Source of the DNA: Nitratireductor sp. XY-223
GTDB taxonomy: Bacteria; Pseudomonadota; Alphaproteobacteria; Rhizobiales; Rhizobiaceae
Assembly: GCF_004959855.1 (NCBI RefSeq)
Contig: NZ_SPNT01000004.1
Coordinates: 186,001-250,000 of the forward strand
Direction of reading: 5' to 3'
Length of the DNA stretch: 64,000 bases
Translations under genes and position numbers: made by a program
The notes under the pieces: model-generated
What the model saw: the letters and a program-made list of their open reading frames with translations, nothing else
The model's database searches: none
What the model was told of the DNA's origin: nothing
Part shown: positions 16,028-25,007 of the stretch, piece by piece
Position numbering within the stretch: the stretch's first letter is position 1
Layout: every line of letters begins with the position of its first letter

Positions 16028-17038
16028 ATGCCAGCCATTAATCCAACCCCGCATGCCATGAGTGTTGTCATGGTGCAGTTTTCACCGGATTCGGCCAATG
16101 ACGCAGAAGGGGTGAAGCGCAACATTCAAACCATCTCCGACTACGTCGACCGAGCCTGTTCGGGATTCCCGGGTGTCGATCTGATCGTTTTTCCAGAATA
16201 CTCGACACATGGTTTCGGTTTCGACCCTTACGGGACGCATCTGCAGCTGGCCACCACCATCCCGGGCCCTGAAACCGAGGCCTTCGGCAAGATCGCCCGC
16301 GAAAAGGGCGTCTGGCTTTGCGTTTCCATCGTTGAAAGGGCGGAGGACCCAAACAAGAAGGCGTACAACGCCATGGTCATCATCGATTCCGAAGGCCGAG
16401 TAGCGTTGAAATATCGCAAGATGATGCCCTGGTGCCCGAAAGAACCCTGGACACCTGGTGAAACGATGGAGGTTTGCGAAGGACCGAAAGGATCGGTGAT
16501 CGCGATCACCCTGTGTTCGGATTTCGATTATCCGGAAGTCTCGAGGGAAGCAGCCTGGAAAGGCGCGAACGTCATCTTGCGGCCGTCAAAATATATGTAT
16601 CCATGGGACCATATCTGGAACATCACCAACCAGGCGAGAGCATTTGAGAACCAGGCTTATGTCGTCGCGGTCAACCACACGGGACAGGACAATTCCTATT
16701 CCTATTTCGGTCGCTCCATGGCCGTCGATTTCGACGGCAACATCATATGTGAAATGGGCGACACTGAAGGCATGACAAAAGTCGATCTTTATCCAATGCT
16801 TGCCGAAGCGGCGCGCGATGACCGTGCGTCAAACAACTATCTCTACCAGCTCAAACATCGCGGATATACCGGTGTTCCGCCCCATGGCCTGACGGACAAT
16901 CCGTTCACTGTCTACAGTGACTGGGATGCTATCCCCGAACGCTGGAACCGTGGCCCCAGCGAGGAGGAGGAAAAAGTTTCGGCCGTCGGCCGCGGCAGTC
17001 TCGCAAGAGCGGCCGCAAAACTGGATGCAGCAGAATAG
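16028..17038 (+). CDS. Aliphatic amidase / formamidase (nitrilase superfamily)
   Basis: 336 residues from the ATG at 16028 (AGAGGGA upstream). The nitrilase-superfamily triad is intact: Glu57 in VFPEYST, Lys131 in KYRKMMPWCP and Cys163 in TLCSDFDYPE. Spacing is nearly identical to that of the AmiE amidase of Pseudomonas (59/134/166). The KYRKxxPWCPxExWxPG segment, the YMYP motif and the C-terminal LKHRGYTG region place it in the AmiE/AmiF group, which hydrolyses short aliphatic amides or formamide to the acid plus ammonia. It diverges from the liv-type transporter, a layout known for amide-uptake systems. The C-terminus is shorter than AmiE, so the substrate may differ. Confidence 0.88.
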   Translation: MPAINPTPHAMSVVMVQFSPDSANDAEGVKRNIQTISDYVDRACSGFPGVDLIVFPEYSTHGFGFDPYGTHLQLATTIPGPETEAFGKIAREKGVWLCVSIVERAEDPNKKAYNAMVIIDSEGRVALKYRKMMPWCPKEPWTPGETMEVCEGPKGSVIAITLCSDFDYPEVSREAAWKGANVILRPSKYMYPWDHIWNITNQARAFENQAYVVAVNHTGQDNSYSYFGRSMAVDFDGNIICEMGDTEGMTKVDLYPMLAEAARDDRASNNYLYQLKHRGYTGVPPHGLTDNPFTVYSDWDAIPERWNRGPSEEEEKVSAVGRGSLARAAAKLDAAE

Positions 17039-17138
17039 GCAAATCGTCGTCGGCGGAGAGGGATCCGAACCTTCTTCGCCGTTGATGGCCGTTCAGAACG
17101 TTTGTATGTGTTGCGCAGACCAAGGAGAAGAATTCTAC

Positions 17139-17951
17139 ATGTCCAACGGGTCGGCCCGGTTTAGCCGCAATTCAAGCGTGCCCCTGCATGCACAACTGAC
17201 GGAAATACTCATGTCCCGCATAGAGTCGGGCGAGCTGGGCGAGGGAAAGTTTCCGAGCGAGAATGCCCTGGTGCGGGAGTACGATGTCAGCCGCGTCACG
17301 GTTCGCCAGGCGCTGTCGAATCTCGAAGAGCGCGGTTTGGTATACCGGCGTCAAGGGCTGGGAACTTTCGTCAAGGGACCGCAGATAAGCCAACAGCTCA
17401 ACCGGGGCGCCAGGACCATCGTCGAGGCGATGCGCGCACACGGGCTGGAACCGGAAGTGCAGGTCTTGGGGCTGGAGCAGGTCGATGCTCCGGCCTTCGT
17501 CGCCGATGCGCTCGGGACCGGTCCCCAGCCGGTCACGCTGTTGCGCCGCGTCTATCTCCACGAGGGGATGCCGATTGCCCTGGTCGAACTTTACCTTCCC
17601 CTGGCGATGACCGGTGTCGGTGAGGTACTGCCGCGGCGCGACCACCTGACCGAGACGACCTATTCGGTTTTCGAAAACGAAATGAACATCCGGATCAAGG
17701 AGGCCCGGCACGTCATCCACGCCGCGGTTCTCGACCAGCCGACGGCGGATATCCTGGAAATGGAAGACGGCTCGACCTGTCTGGTTCTCGACCGCACCAC
17801 CTACTCCGACAGCGGCAACGTCCTTGAGCTGATCCGATATTACTACAGCACCGACCGCTTCCAGTTCGAAATCACCCTGCCGCGCGACGCCGAGGATCTG
17901 GCGATCCGGGTATCGCAGCGTTGGCGTTCCACACCGGGCACCGAGGCCTGA
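17139..17951 (+). CDS. GntR family transcriptional regulator with UTRA domain (HutC subfamily)
   Basis: 270 residues from the ATG at 17139 (AAGGAGAA upstream). An N-terminal winged helix (LHAQLTEILMSRIESGEL..FPSENALVREYDVSRVTVRQALSNLEERGLVYRRQGLGTFV) is followed from about residue 100 by a UTRA ligand domain (PVTLLRRVYLHEGMPIALVELYLP, LVLDRTTYSDSGNVLE). HutC-type regulators usually repress catabolic genes until a pathway compound binds the UTRA domain. It lies between the amidase and the SDR and probably controls both arms of the locus through the dyads at 15959-16009. Confidence 0.92.
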   Translation: MSNGSARFSRNSSVPLHAQLTEILMSRIESGELGEGKFPSENALVREYDVSRVTVRQALSNLEERGLVYRRQGLGTFVKGPQISQQLNRGARTIVEAMRAHGLEPEVQVLGLEQVDAPAFVADALGTGPQPVTLLRRVYLHEGMPIALVELYLPLAMTGVGEVLPRRDHLTETTYSVFENEMNIRIKEARHVIHAAVLDQPTADILEMEDGSTCLVLDRTTYSDSGNVLELIRYYYSTDRFQFEITLPRDAEDLAIRVSQRWRSTPGTEA

Positions 17952-17975
17952 CTTCGCGACAAAAGGAATTTGCCC

Positions 17976-18779
17976 ATGGACCTCTTGATCAATGACAAGG
18001 TTGCCATTGTCACCGGCGCCAGCGCCGGCATCGGCCTGGCTGTCGCCCGTGAACTGGCCGCGGCGGGCGTCAAGCTTGTGCTGACAGCGCGCGGTGAGGA
18101 ACGCCTTTCTCAGGCAGTTGGTTCGATCCAGCAGCAAGGCGGCCGTGTGATAGGCGTGCCGCTCGATGTGACACAGGCGGATGCCGGCGATCAATTGGTG
18201 CGTGCGGCTTCGGAGAAATTCGGCGGAGCCGATATTGTGGTCAACAATGCCGGCCGGGCACATCCGGGTGGCCTCTTGGACAATGGCGACGAGGAATGGC
18301 GCAAGATGGAGGATATCAAGCTCCATGCCATGATCCGCCTGAACCGTGCCGCCATTCCGGTCATGACGGAACGCGGCTGGGGGCGCATCGTCAACATGTC
18401 GTCAATCGGCGGCATATTTCCAAACCCGAAGCTTCTGATCTCGCATGTTCTCAGCGCCGCCATCAACAATCTGACACGCGGCCTGGCGCGGGAAGTTGCC
18501 AACCGCAATATCCTGGTCAATGCGGTCGCAATCGGAGCCGTGCGGACCGAGAACTGGGAGGACAACATGATACCGAAAGCGCGCCAGACACGGCCCGACC
18601 TTGCCGGTCTTTCCGATGAAGAACTGATCGCCCGGCTCGGCGCTGAGGACACACCTGTCGGGCGCTTTGGCAGGCCGGAGGAAATCGCGGCTATCGCCGC
18701 CTTTCTTGCCTCCGACCGCAATGGATTCGTCACCGGCTGCACGGTCGAGGCGTCGGGCGGCGCCGAACGCTTCTTCTGA
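17976..18779 (+). CDS. SDR family oxidoreductase, atypical active site
   Basis: 267 residues from the ATG at 17976, 24 bases after the GntR gene. The Rossmann motif TGASAGIG, the structural NNAG and the catalytic-serine strand IVNMSSIGG are present, as is the C-terminal FLASDRNGFVTGCTVEASGG. Where the active-site YxxxK is expected the sequence reads ISHVLSAA, so both the tyrosine and the lysine are missing. A known SDR branch has a similar SNxxR/SHxxS replacement, so this may be a regular member of that branch rather than a damaged gene. A NAD(P)-dependent role in the amide pathway is inferred from position. Confidence 0.85.
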   Translation: MDLLINDKVAIVTGASAGIGLAVARELAAAGVKLVLTARGEERLSQAVGSIQQQGGRVIGVPLDVTQADAGDQLVRAASEKFGGADIVVNNAGRAHPGGLLDNGDEEWRKMEDIKLHAMIRLNRAAIPVMTERGWGRIVNMSSIGGIFPNPKLLISHVLSAAINNLTRGLAREVANRNILVNAVAIGAVRTENWEDNMIPKARQTRPDLAGLSDEELIARLGAEDTPVGRFGRPEEIAAIAAFLASDRNGFVTGCTVEASGGAERFF

Positions 18780-18825
18780 TAGCTGAGAATCGGTTCAGCA
18801 GCGGGGAACGCGGGCAGCCCCGCAT

Positions 18826-19986
18826 TCAGCGCGCGGCGCGGGCGAGCGCCTGTTCGAGATCGTGGATCAGGTCGTCCGCATCCTCGATGCCGATGGAAAG
18901 CCGCAGCAGCCTTTCATGCACCGGAAAGCCCTCGCCCGAGACCGTCTTGCGGTGTTCGATCAGACTTTCGACACCGCCGAGCGACGTTGCCGGATAAAAC
19001 ACCTCGCAGAACCGGGCGACGTCGATCGCCGTCTGCTCGCTGCCCTTGACGATGAGCGACAGCATGGCGCCGATCTGGCCGCCCGTCTGGCGGCTGGCGA
19101 CCTCGTGCCCGGGATGGGAGGGAAGGCCCGGATAAAGCACCGCGTCCAGATGTTCGTGGCCGTCGAAATGCCGGGCAATGGCAGCTGCGTTTTTTGATGC
19201 CCTTTCAACCCGCAGGAAGAGCGTGCGCATGCCGCGGATCAAAAGCCAGGCATCGAAGGACTGCAGCACCGTGCCCTGCAGCTTGCGGATCTCGGCGATC
19301 TGTTCGAAACCCGCATCGGCCTCGCGCACCGACAAGGCGCCGGCGGTGACGTCCGAATGGCCGTTCAGGAACTTGGTGGCCGAATGGAAGGAGATGTCGG
19401 CGCCGAAATCCAGCGCGCGAGTCATCGAGGGCGGGGTCGCCGTGCAGTCGGTGATCAGCCGCGCGCCGGCATCGCGGGCGATCTTTGCCGCGGCGGCGAT
19501 GTCGGTGACCTCCCAGTTGGGATTGTTCGGCGTTTCCACCCAGACGAGCGCCGTCTCGCCCGGCCGCACGGCGGCGGCAAGCTCCTCGAGATTGCCGGCC
19601 GTATAGGGACTGAGCGTCAACCGGCCCTTTGCCTCGTAGCCGAGGAGCTGCTGGCGCACGCCGTGATACATGACCTCGGGCGCCACCACATGGGCGCCCG
19701 GAGCCAGGCTTTCGATGACCGCCGTGCAGGCCGACATGCCGGAGGAAAACAAGAGCGTGTCGCCGGCGCCCTCCAGCTCGGCGAGGATGCTTTCAGCCTG
19801 CTGCGTCGTCTGGCTGCCGTCGCGCCGGTACCAGTAGGGCTTGCGGGTCGAATAATTGTGGTCGCGCGCATAGGTCGCCGTCGGCTGGATGGCCGGGATC
19901 ACGGCGCCGGTCTCCTCCTCCACATAGTGCAGCGCCTGCGCCGTGCGGGTCTGAACGGAGGGTTTGCGGTTGCGGCCGTCGGTCAT
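18826..19986 (-). CDS. PLP-dependent trans-sulfuration enzyme family protein (cystathionine gamma-synthase/lyase-like)
   Basis: 386 residues of the Cys/Met-metabolism PLP family. Visible are the cofactor-phosphate segment LFSSGMSACTAVIESL, the pyridine-ring aspartate in ARLITDCTATPP, the Schiff-base lysine in SFHSATKFLNGHSDVTAG, and the C-terminal SLGGVESLIEHRK and RLSIGIEDADDLIHDLEQAL. The family covers cystathionine gamma-synthase, cystathionine beta- and gamma-lyases, methionine gamma-lyase and O-acetylhomoserine sulfhydrylase. The precise reaction cannot be read off, and no methionine genes adjoin it. It is convergent with the SDR gene, 46 bases away. Confidence 0.9.
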   Translation of the reverse strand: MTDGRNRKPSVQTRTAQALHYVEEETGAVIPAIQPTATYARDHNYSTRKPYWYRRDGSQTTQQAESILAELEGAGDTLLFSSGMSACTAVIESLAPGAHVVAPEVMYHGVRQQLLGYEAKGRLTLSPYTAGNLEELAAAVRPGETALVWVETPNNPNWEVTDIAAAAKIARDAGARLITDCTATPPSMTRALDFGADISFHSATKFLNGHSDVTAGALSVREADAGFEQIAEIRKLQGTVLQSFDAWLLIRGMRTLFLRVERASKNAAAIARHFDGHEHLDAVLYPGLPSHPGHEVASRQTGGQIGAMLSLIVKGSEQTAIDVARFCEVFYPATSLGGVESLIEHRKTVSGEGFPVHERLLRLSIGIEDADDLIHDLEQALARAAR

Positions 19987-20167
19987 GGTCTATCCCGTTT
20001 TGAATGAAGCGGCCCGGGCGCGCCGGACGGGCCGCACCATGGCACGCCCGCCGGCGCGATGAAAGAGGCGACGGGCCCGATCACCCGGGCGCAATTCACA
20101 ACCCGGCCTTGCGTTCGACACGATCGCTGGTAAGCATCTTGGCGAAAAGACCGGGAGGCGCATCGCC

Positions 20168-21157
20168 ATGAAACTGAGACGGGTCCGCACGGCCGACGGG
20201 CCGAGGATCGAGGCCGAGAACAACGGGCACTGGGTGCGCCTTGCCGACATCATGCGGCTCGCCACCATCGCCGAGGCCTCGGAGGTGACGGGCGATCCGG
20301 CGTCCGACATGATCGCCGCGCTGCAGCTCGGCGAAAAGGGCTGGGCGGCGCTCGCCGCCGAGATCGAGAGCCACGGCCGCCCGGCGCGCGAGGACGGCCA
20401 CGTGACCCTGCCCTTCCAGCCGGCCTCGTTCCGCGATTTCATGCTCTACGAGGAACACGTCATCAACGCGACGCGCGGCTATGTGAAGCGCTTCATGCCC
20501 GGCGCCTACCGCACGGCGAGCCTTGTTGAAAAGATCACCGGCAAGCCGTTCAGGAAGTTCCGCCCCAAGCCGCTCTGGTACAAGCAGCCGATCTACTATT
20601 TCGGCAACCACATGAACTTCCTCACCGACGGCGACGAGATCGCCTGGCCCGCCTATACCAAGGCGCTGGACTACGAGCTGGAGATCGGCGCGGTGCTCGC
20701 CCAGCCGCTGAAGGACGCGAGCCCCAAGGAGGCGGAAGCGGCGATCGGCGGCTTCGTCGTCCTCAACGATGTCAGCGCCCGCGACGTGCAGGGGGCCGAG
20801 ATGGGCTCCGGCTTCGGGCCGCAAAAGGCCAAGCATTTCATCAACGCCATCGCGACGACCGTCGTCACCGCCGACGAGGTGCTGCCGCATATCGATCAGC
20901 TCTCCGGCACGGTCGCGATCAACGAGAGGCCCGTCGCCAGCTGCAGCTCGGCCGGGGCGCGCTATTCGCTCAGTGAGTGCTTCGCCATCGCCGCGAAGGG
21001 CGAACAGCTCCACCCCGGCGAGTTTATCGGCTCGGGCACGCTGCCGGGCGGCAGCGGCATGGAAAACGGCCACTGGCTGCAGCCGGGCGATGCGCTGACG
21101 CTGACGATCGACCGCATCGGAACCCTCACCAACACCATCGCAGGAGCGCCCGCATGA
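20168..21157 (+). CDS. Fumarylacetoacetate hydrolase (FAH) family protein
   Basis: 329 residues; GGGAGG lies upstream of the ATG. The FAH fold's metal-binding acidic residues appear in ALDYELEIGAVL and VVLNDVSARDVQ, and the C-terminal motif GSGTLPGGSGMENGHWLQPGD matches the GTPxG-like catalytic loop of the family. Members cleave or hydrate 2-keto or 1,3-diketo acids (fumarylpyruvate, 2-keto-4-pentenoate, 2,4-diketo-3-deoxy sugar acids). The stop overlaps the ATG of the cyclase-family gene, so the two form an operon, probably for part of an aromatic or sugar-acid degradation route. The N-terminal ~110 residues resemble the extra domain of long FAH proteins. Confidence 0.88.
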   Translation: MKLRRVRTADGPRIEAENNGHWVRLADIMRLATIAEASEVTGDPASDMIAALQLGEKGWAALAAEIESHGRPAREDGHVTLPFQPASFRDFMLYEEHVINATRGYVKRFMPGAYRTASLVEKITGKPFRKFRPKPLWYKQPIYYFGNHMNFLTDGDEIAWPAYTKALDYELEIGAVLAQPLKDASPKEAEAAIGGFVVLNDVSARDVQGAEMGSGFGPQKAKHFINAIATTVVTADEVLPHIDQLSGTVAINERPVASCSSAGARYSLSECFAIAAKGEQLHPGEFIGSGTLPGGSGMENGHWLQPGDALTLTIDRIGTLTNTIAGAPA

Positions 21158-21915
21158 AGGTTGTCGACCTTTCGAAGCCGATCAAGTTCAACCCGGCGGA
21201 CCCGTCCTTCATGCGCGTGAAAATCAAGCACAAGCCGCATCGCGTCGGCCGGCTGCTGGTGCGCATCCTCGGCCTGCCGTTCAAGCTGATGCCGAAGGAT
21301 TTCGTCGGCTGGGCGGACGATACGATCACCAGGATGGGCGTGCACAGCACCACGCATATCGACGCGCCCTGGCACTATGGCGCAACGAGCGCCGGCAAGC
21401 CCGCGCAGACCATCGAGGCGATCCCGCTGGATCAATGCATCGGCCCCGGCATCGTCCTCGACATGACCCACAAGAAGGACGGCGAGATGATCCTGCCCGC
21501 CGACCTTGACGCGGCGCTGGATAAGAACGGCGGCGAAATCGGCCCCGGCACGATCGTCCTCATCCGCACCGGCCGCGACGAATTCATCGGAACGAAAGAG
21601 TACTGGAAGCGCGGCACCGGCATGGGCGCCGAGGCGACCAACTGGCTCCTGGACAAGGGCGTGACGGTCTGCGGCATCGACCAGTGGGGCTGGGACCTTC
21701 CCTTCCATTACCAGATCGCCACCTCCAGGAAAGAGAACCGCGACGACCTCTTCTGGGAAGGGCATAGAGTGGGCCAGCAGCGCCCCTACTGGCACATGGA
21801 GCAGCTCGTGAACCTCGGCGCGCTGCCCGCGAACGGGTTTAAGGTTTGCGTTTTTCCGTTGAAATTGGTGGGGGCGAGCGCGGCGCCGGCGCGGGTGGTG
21901 GCGCTGGTGGAGTGA
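21154..21915 (+). CDS. Cyclase family protein (kynurenine formamidase-like metal hydrolase)
   Basis: 253 residues from the ATG overlapping the FAH stop (ATGA). The family metal motif HxxTHxDxPxH is present as HSTTHIDAPWHYG, and the later His/Glu residues in GIDQWGWDLPFHYQ and WHMEQLVNLGALP complete the usual site. Related enzymes are KynB formamidase, isatin hydrolase and several lactone- or cyclic-amide-opening hydrolases. With the FAH enzyme it may open a ring compound. The last ~15 residues are Ala/Val rich with no known meaning. Confidence 0.87.
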   Translation: MKVVDLSKPIKFNPADPSFMRVKIKHKPHRVGRLLVRILGLPFKLMPKDFVGWADDTITRMGVHSTTHIDAPWHYGATSAGKPAQTIEAIPLDQCIGPGIVLDMTHKKDGEMILPADLDAALDKNGGEIGPGTIVLIRTGRDEFIGTKEYWKRGTGMGAEATNWLLDKGVTVCGIDQWGWDLPFHYQIATSRKENRDDLFWEGHRVGQQRPYWHMEQLVNLGALPANGFKVCVFPLKLVGASAAPARVVALVE

Positions 21916-21987
21916 GGGGGGAGGTGAGCAAAGTTCAAGTAAGTTGCATTGCGGATATTCGTTACTAACTAGCGATAAGGGGGTGTT

Positions 21988-22035
21988 ATGACGAGTAAGA
22001 ATTTGGTATCACTTTCAACTATAAGTTTTGCTTGA
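21988..22035 (+). other. Possible 15-codon leader peptide before the defence cassette
   Basis: An ATG at 21988 has AGGGGG eight bases upstream and an open frame of 15 codons ending at 22035, about 90 bases before the methyltransferase. It could be a translated leader or chance; there is no homology evidence. Confidence 0.2.
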
Positions 22036-22128
22036 CGTCCTTTTGTATGACGCGGTTCATCCACGTGTTCGCGCTCAGGAGCCTCCATTGCACCCAGACA
22101 AAAGAATTTCGTGCATCGAGACGCGGAC

Positions 22129-23433
22129 ATGAAGTTCATTGATCTATTCGCGGGATTGGGTGGTTTTCATCAGGCGCTGTCTAGTAGAGGCGCTGAGTGC
22201 GTTTTTGCCTCCGAAGTCAATTCGACACTTGCTAATTTATACGAAGAGAATTTCGGTCTTCGTCCCGCTGGCGATATCCGCGACGTTGACCCTGCGGCTA
22301 TTCCGAATCACGACATACTTTGCGCTGGCTTTCCGTGTCAGCCCTTCTCTAAGGCAGGTGATCAAAAGGGGCTTGAATGCCCGCAATGGGGCAACCTGTT
22401 CGACTATGTCGTTGCGATCCTTAGACTGAAGCAGCCGCGCTATTTCATCATAGAAAATGTCCCCAACTTGATCCGTCATAGCGGTGGCGAAACATGGTCT
22501 TTCATCTGCGAACAGCTCCGAGAGGCCGGATACGACATTAGCTTCGAACGCTTATCGCCGCATATGTTTGGTATCCCCCAGAAACGAGAACGGGCCTTTA
22601 TCATTGGTGACCGCGAGGGGTTGAATGACTTCATTTGGCCGCTTCCGGACAGCGTGCCAAAAACCTCTATCCGATCCGTCCTCGACGATAGTCCACCGAA
22701 CGCACACATTCTAAATGGCGATCATCTCCGCTATCTGGAGACTTGGCAGGAGTTTGTCGCAGCGTTTCCCGCCAACCAGCATCTGCCGTCATTTCCTATT
22801 TGGGCGATGGAGTTTGGCGCGGATTACCCACTAGACGGCAAAACACCCCATGCACGCGGTTACAGGGGGCTGGAAGAACATATGGGAGCCTTCGGCGTGC
22901 CGCTGGCGGGTTTGTCGCCGGATCAAGTCGAAGCCGCACTCCCTAACTATGCACGCACCAAGCTCAAAGAGTTTCCCGACTGGAAGATCGACTTCATCGA
23001 GAAAAACCGAGCCTTTTATGCGGAGCATCGCGGACTGATCGACCCATGGATCGGCAGGATCAAAGACTTTCCACCAAGTTTCCAGAAGCTTGAATGGAAC
23101 TGCAAAGGTGCCGAGCGCAACGTTTGGAAACATATCATCCAGTTCCGGGCGAGCGGTATCCGGATTAAGAAGGAAGACACAGCCCCTTCTCTAATCGCCA
23201 TGACCACAAGTCAGGTGCCGATCATCGCATGGAAAAAGCGTTATATGACGCCACGCGAATGCAGTCGTCTGCAAAGCATGGGCACACTCCAAAATCTCCC
23301 CAATACCAAGAACGGAGCGTATAAGGCCTTTGGAAATGCTGTGAATGTGGATGTCGTGCGCACGATCTACGATGCTCTGGTTGGAGCCAACGCTGTGGAG
23401 CACGCGGCAGGAGCAACCGTGGCTGCAGAATAA
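22129..23433 (+). CDS. DNA (cytosine-5)-methyltransferase
   Basis: 434 residues from the ATG at 22129; a GTG six codons upstream is possible. The C5-methylase motifs are in order: motif I DLFAGLGGF (residues 5-13), motif IV with catalytic Cys70 in GFPCQPFSKAG, motif VI ENV in FIIENVPN, motif VIII QKRERAF, and motifs IX-X near the end with FGNAVNVDVV. The target-recognition domain is the ~150-residue stretch before motif IX. It methylates the C5 of cytosine in host DNA, presumably to mark self against the three downstream effector proteins. The recognition site cannot be deduced. The stop codon overlaps the ATG of the next gene (TAATG). Confidence 0.93.
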   Translation: MKFIDLFAGLGGFHQALSSRGAECVFASEVNSTLANLYEENFGLRPAGDIRDVDPAAIPNHDILCAGFPCQPFSKAGDQKGLECPQWGNLFDYVVAILRLKQPRYFIIENVPNLIRHSGGETWSFICEQLREAGYDISFERLSPHMFGIPQKRERAFIIGDREGLNDFIWPLPDSVPKTSIRSVLDDSPPNAHILNGDHLRYLETWQEFVAAFPANQHLPSFPIWAMEFGADYPLDGKTPHARGYRGLEEHMGAFGVPLAGLSPDQVEAALPNYARTKLKEFPDWKIDFIEKNRAFYAEHRGLIDPWIGRIKDFPPSFQKLEWNCKGAERNVWKHIIQFRASGIRIKKEDTAPSLIAMTTSQVPIIAWKKRYMTPRECSRLQSMGTLQNLPNTKNGAYKAFGNAVNVDVVRTIYDALVGANAVEHAAGATVAAE

Positions 23434-25007
23434 TGGCACAACTCAACTCCGTGAACATTCGCCCTGGGGTCAATGTCCTCTCCGTTCTGCCTCATCTGAA
23501 CTACAAAGCGTGGTATGCACTGGCTGAGTTCGTCGATAACGCTATCCAGAGCAGCCTTGACAGGCAGCGCGAACTCACAGCCGCTTCAGGAGGCCACTAT
23601 CAACTTCATGTCGATATCCGTTTCTTGCAGCAGGAGAACTGCATAACGATCCGCGACAATGCGGCTGGCATCGCCGAGTCCGACTATCAGCGCGCGTTCC
23701 GCCCCGCTGAAATCCCGCCCGACGCTTCGGGCTTATCCGAGTTTGGCATGGGGATGAAAAGCGCCGCATGCTGGTTTGCGCCGAATTGGGCGGTGCGCAC
23801 CACATCGCTCGGTGAGAACATTGAACGGACTGTGATTTTCAATATCGATGCTATCGTCGAAGACAGCATCGAGGAATTGCACGTCATCTCAACTCAGGTT
23901 TCCGCCTACAAGCACTACACAGAAATCCGCCTCGACAATATCCGGCGCTTTCCACGTGGCAAAACAGTTCAGAAGATCAGGGATCATCTATCTAGCATTT
24001 ATCGGGCCTTTATCCGCGAAAACACCATGGTGTTAAGTGTTGATGGTGAGCCGCTACGTTATTTGGAACCGAATATTCTGAACGCGCCCAGCTATCGCGA
24101 TCCCGATGGCCCGGCGATCAACTGGAAGAAAGACATTGAGATTGACTTGGGGGATGGCAAAGCTGCGAGCGGTTTTGTGGCGATCCGCGATCCGGCCAAT
24201 ACACGTCTTGCGGGCTTGGCACTGTTTCGGCGCAAGCGCCTCATCATGGGCAGCTTCGATGAGACCTACCGTCCAGAAGATATTTTCGGACGGACAAATA
24301 GCTTTGCTTCTCAGCGCCTTTTTGGCGAAATCCATCTGAAGGGATTTCACGTCAGCCACACCAAAGATGGTATCAAATGGGAGGAGGCCGAAGAAACCTT
24401 CCTAGAAAAACTCCGTGCAGAATTGTCAGGCGAGGACTTTCCGCTTCTTCAACAAGTACGGGAGTATCGCAGCAAAAGAGATGTTAAATCGACGCGTCCA
24501 AGTGCTGCCGCCGCCCTGCGGTCTATGGCTGAACAACTGAATGATCAAACCTTGTCCTCTCCGACGCAATGTACGGATAATCAACCGCCAGAGCCGCCAA
24601 CACCAGATTTATCGCCTGCGGCGTCTCCGCAGCTACCCGATCTCCCCGAAAGCGAGCAAGAACATGCTCAGTTTCGAATGCGCTTTCGTGGCGAAGACTG
24701 GATCGTCGACATCGAGTTATCCTACACGGATAACGGAGCCGAATGGCTAGACATCAGCAATCGTCCTGCCTTCACTGATCCTGAGCCGCGCCAGATTACA
24801 ATCCGCATTGCTATGCTCCATCCTTACATGGCGCAGTTTCCAACGCTGGACTCGGAAAGCTTTGCGGCAGTGCTGAACATCGCCGCTGCCGTGGCGCTCG
24901 CAGAAGTCGCAGCCAGTGAACTGGGTGATCATCACCCCTCCACAATCCGCCGTTTCACGAACGAAATTCTAAAAAATCAAATGTCAAAGCGAATTTCTGA
25001 TGCCTAA
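23433..25007 (+). CDS. GHKL-type ATPase, MORC/MutL-like
   Basis: 524 residues. The Bergerat ATP-binding fold is seen in the N-box AEFVDNAIQS (31-40), G1 IRDNAAGI (73-80) and G2 GLSEFGMGMKSAA (100-112). A MutL/MORC-style transducer domain follows with conserved FRRKRLIMG around residue 268. From about residue 360 there is a low-complexity Pro/Ser linker (NQPPEPPTPDLSPAASPQLPD), then a C-terminal alpha/beta region of unknown type. In this family ATP-driven dimerisation forms a DNA clamp. Here it probably works with the Z1 and nuclease proteins to sense or restrain invading DNA. It starts one base before the methylase stop ends. Confidence 0.85.
   Translation: MAQLNSVNIRPGVNVLSVLPHLNYKAWYALAEFVDNAIQSSLDRQRELTAASGGHYQLHVDIRFLQQENCITIRDNAAGIAESDYQRAFRPAEIPPDASGLSEFGMGMKSAACWFAPNWAVRTTSLGENIERTVIFNIDAIVEDSIEELHVISTQVSAYKHYTEIRLDNIRRFPRGKTVQKIRDHLSSIYRAFIRENTMVLSVDGEPLRYLEPNILNAPSYRDPDGPAINWKKDIEIDLGDGKAASGFVAIRDPANTRLAGLALFRRKRLIMGSFDETYRPEDIFGRTNSFASQRLFGEIHLKGFHVSHTKDGIKWEEAEETFLEKLRAELSGEDFPLLQQVREYRSKRDVKSTRPSAAAALRSMAEQLNDQTLSSPTQCTDNQPPEPPTPDLSPAASPQLPDLPESEQEHAQFRMRFRGEDWIVDIELSYTDNGAEWLDISNRPAFTDPEPRQITIRIAMLHPYMAQFPTLDSESFAAVLNIAAAVALAEVAASELGDHHPSTIRRFTNEILKNQMSKRISDA

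Noticed and set aside
16917-17138. N-terminal extension of the GntR gene
   Set aside because: It overlaps the amidase end in another frame; the ATG at 17139 has a proper ribosome site and starts just before the winged helix.
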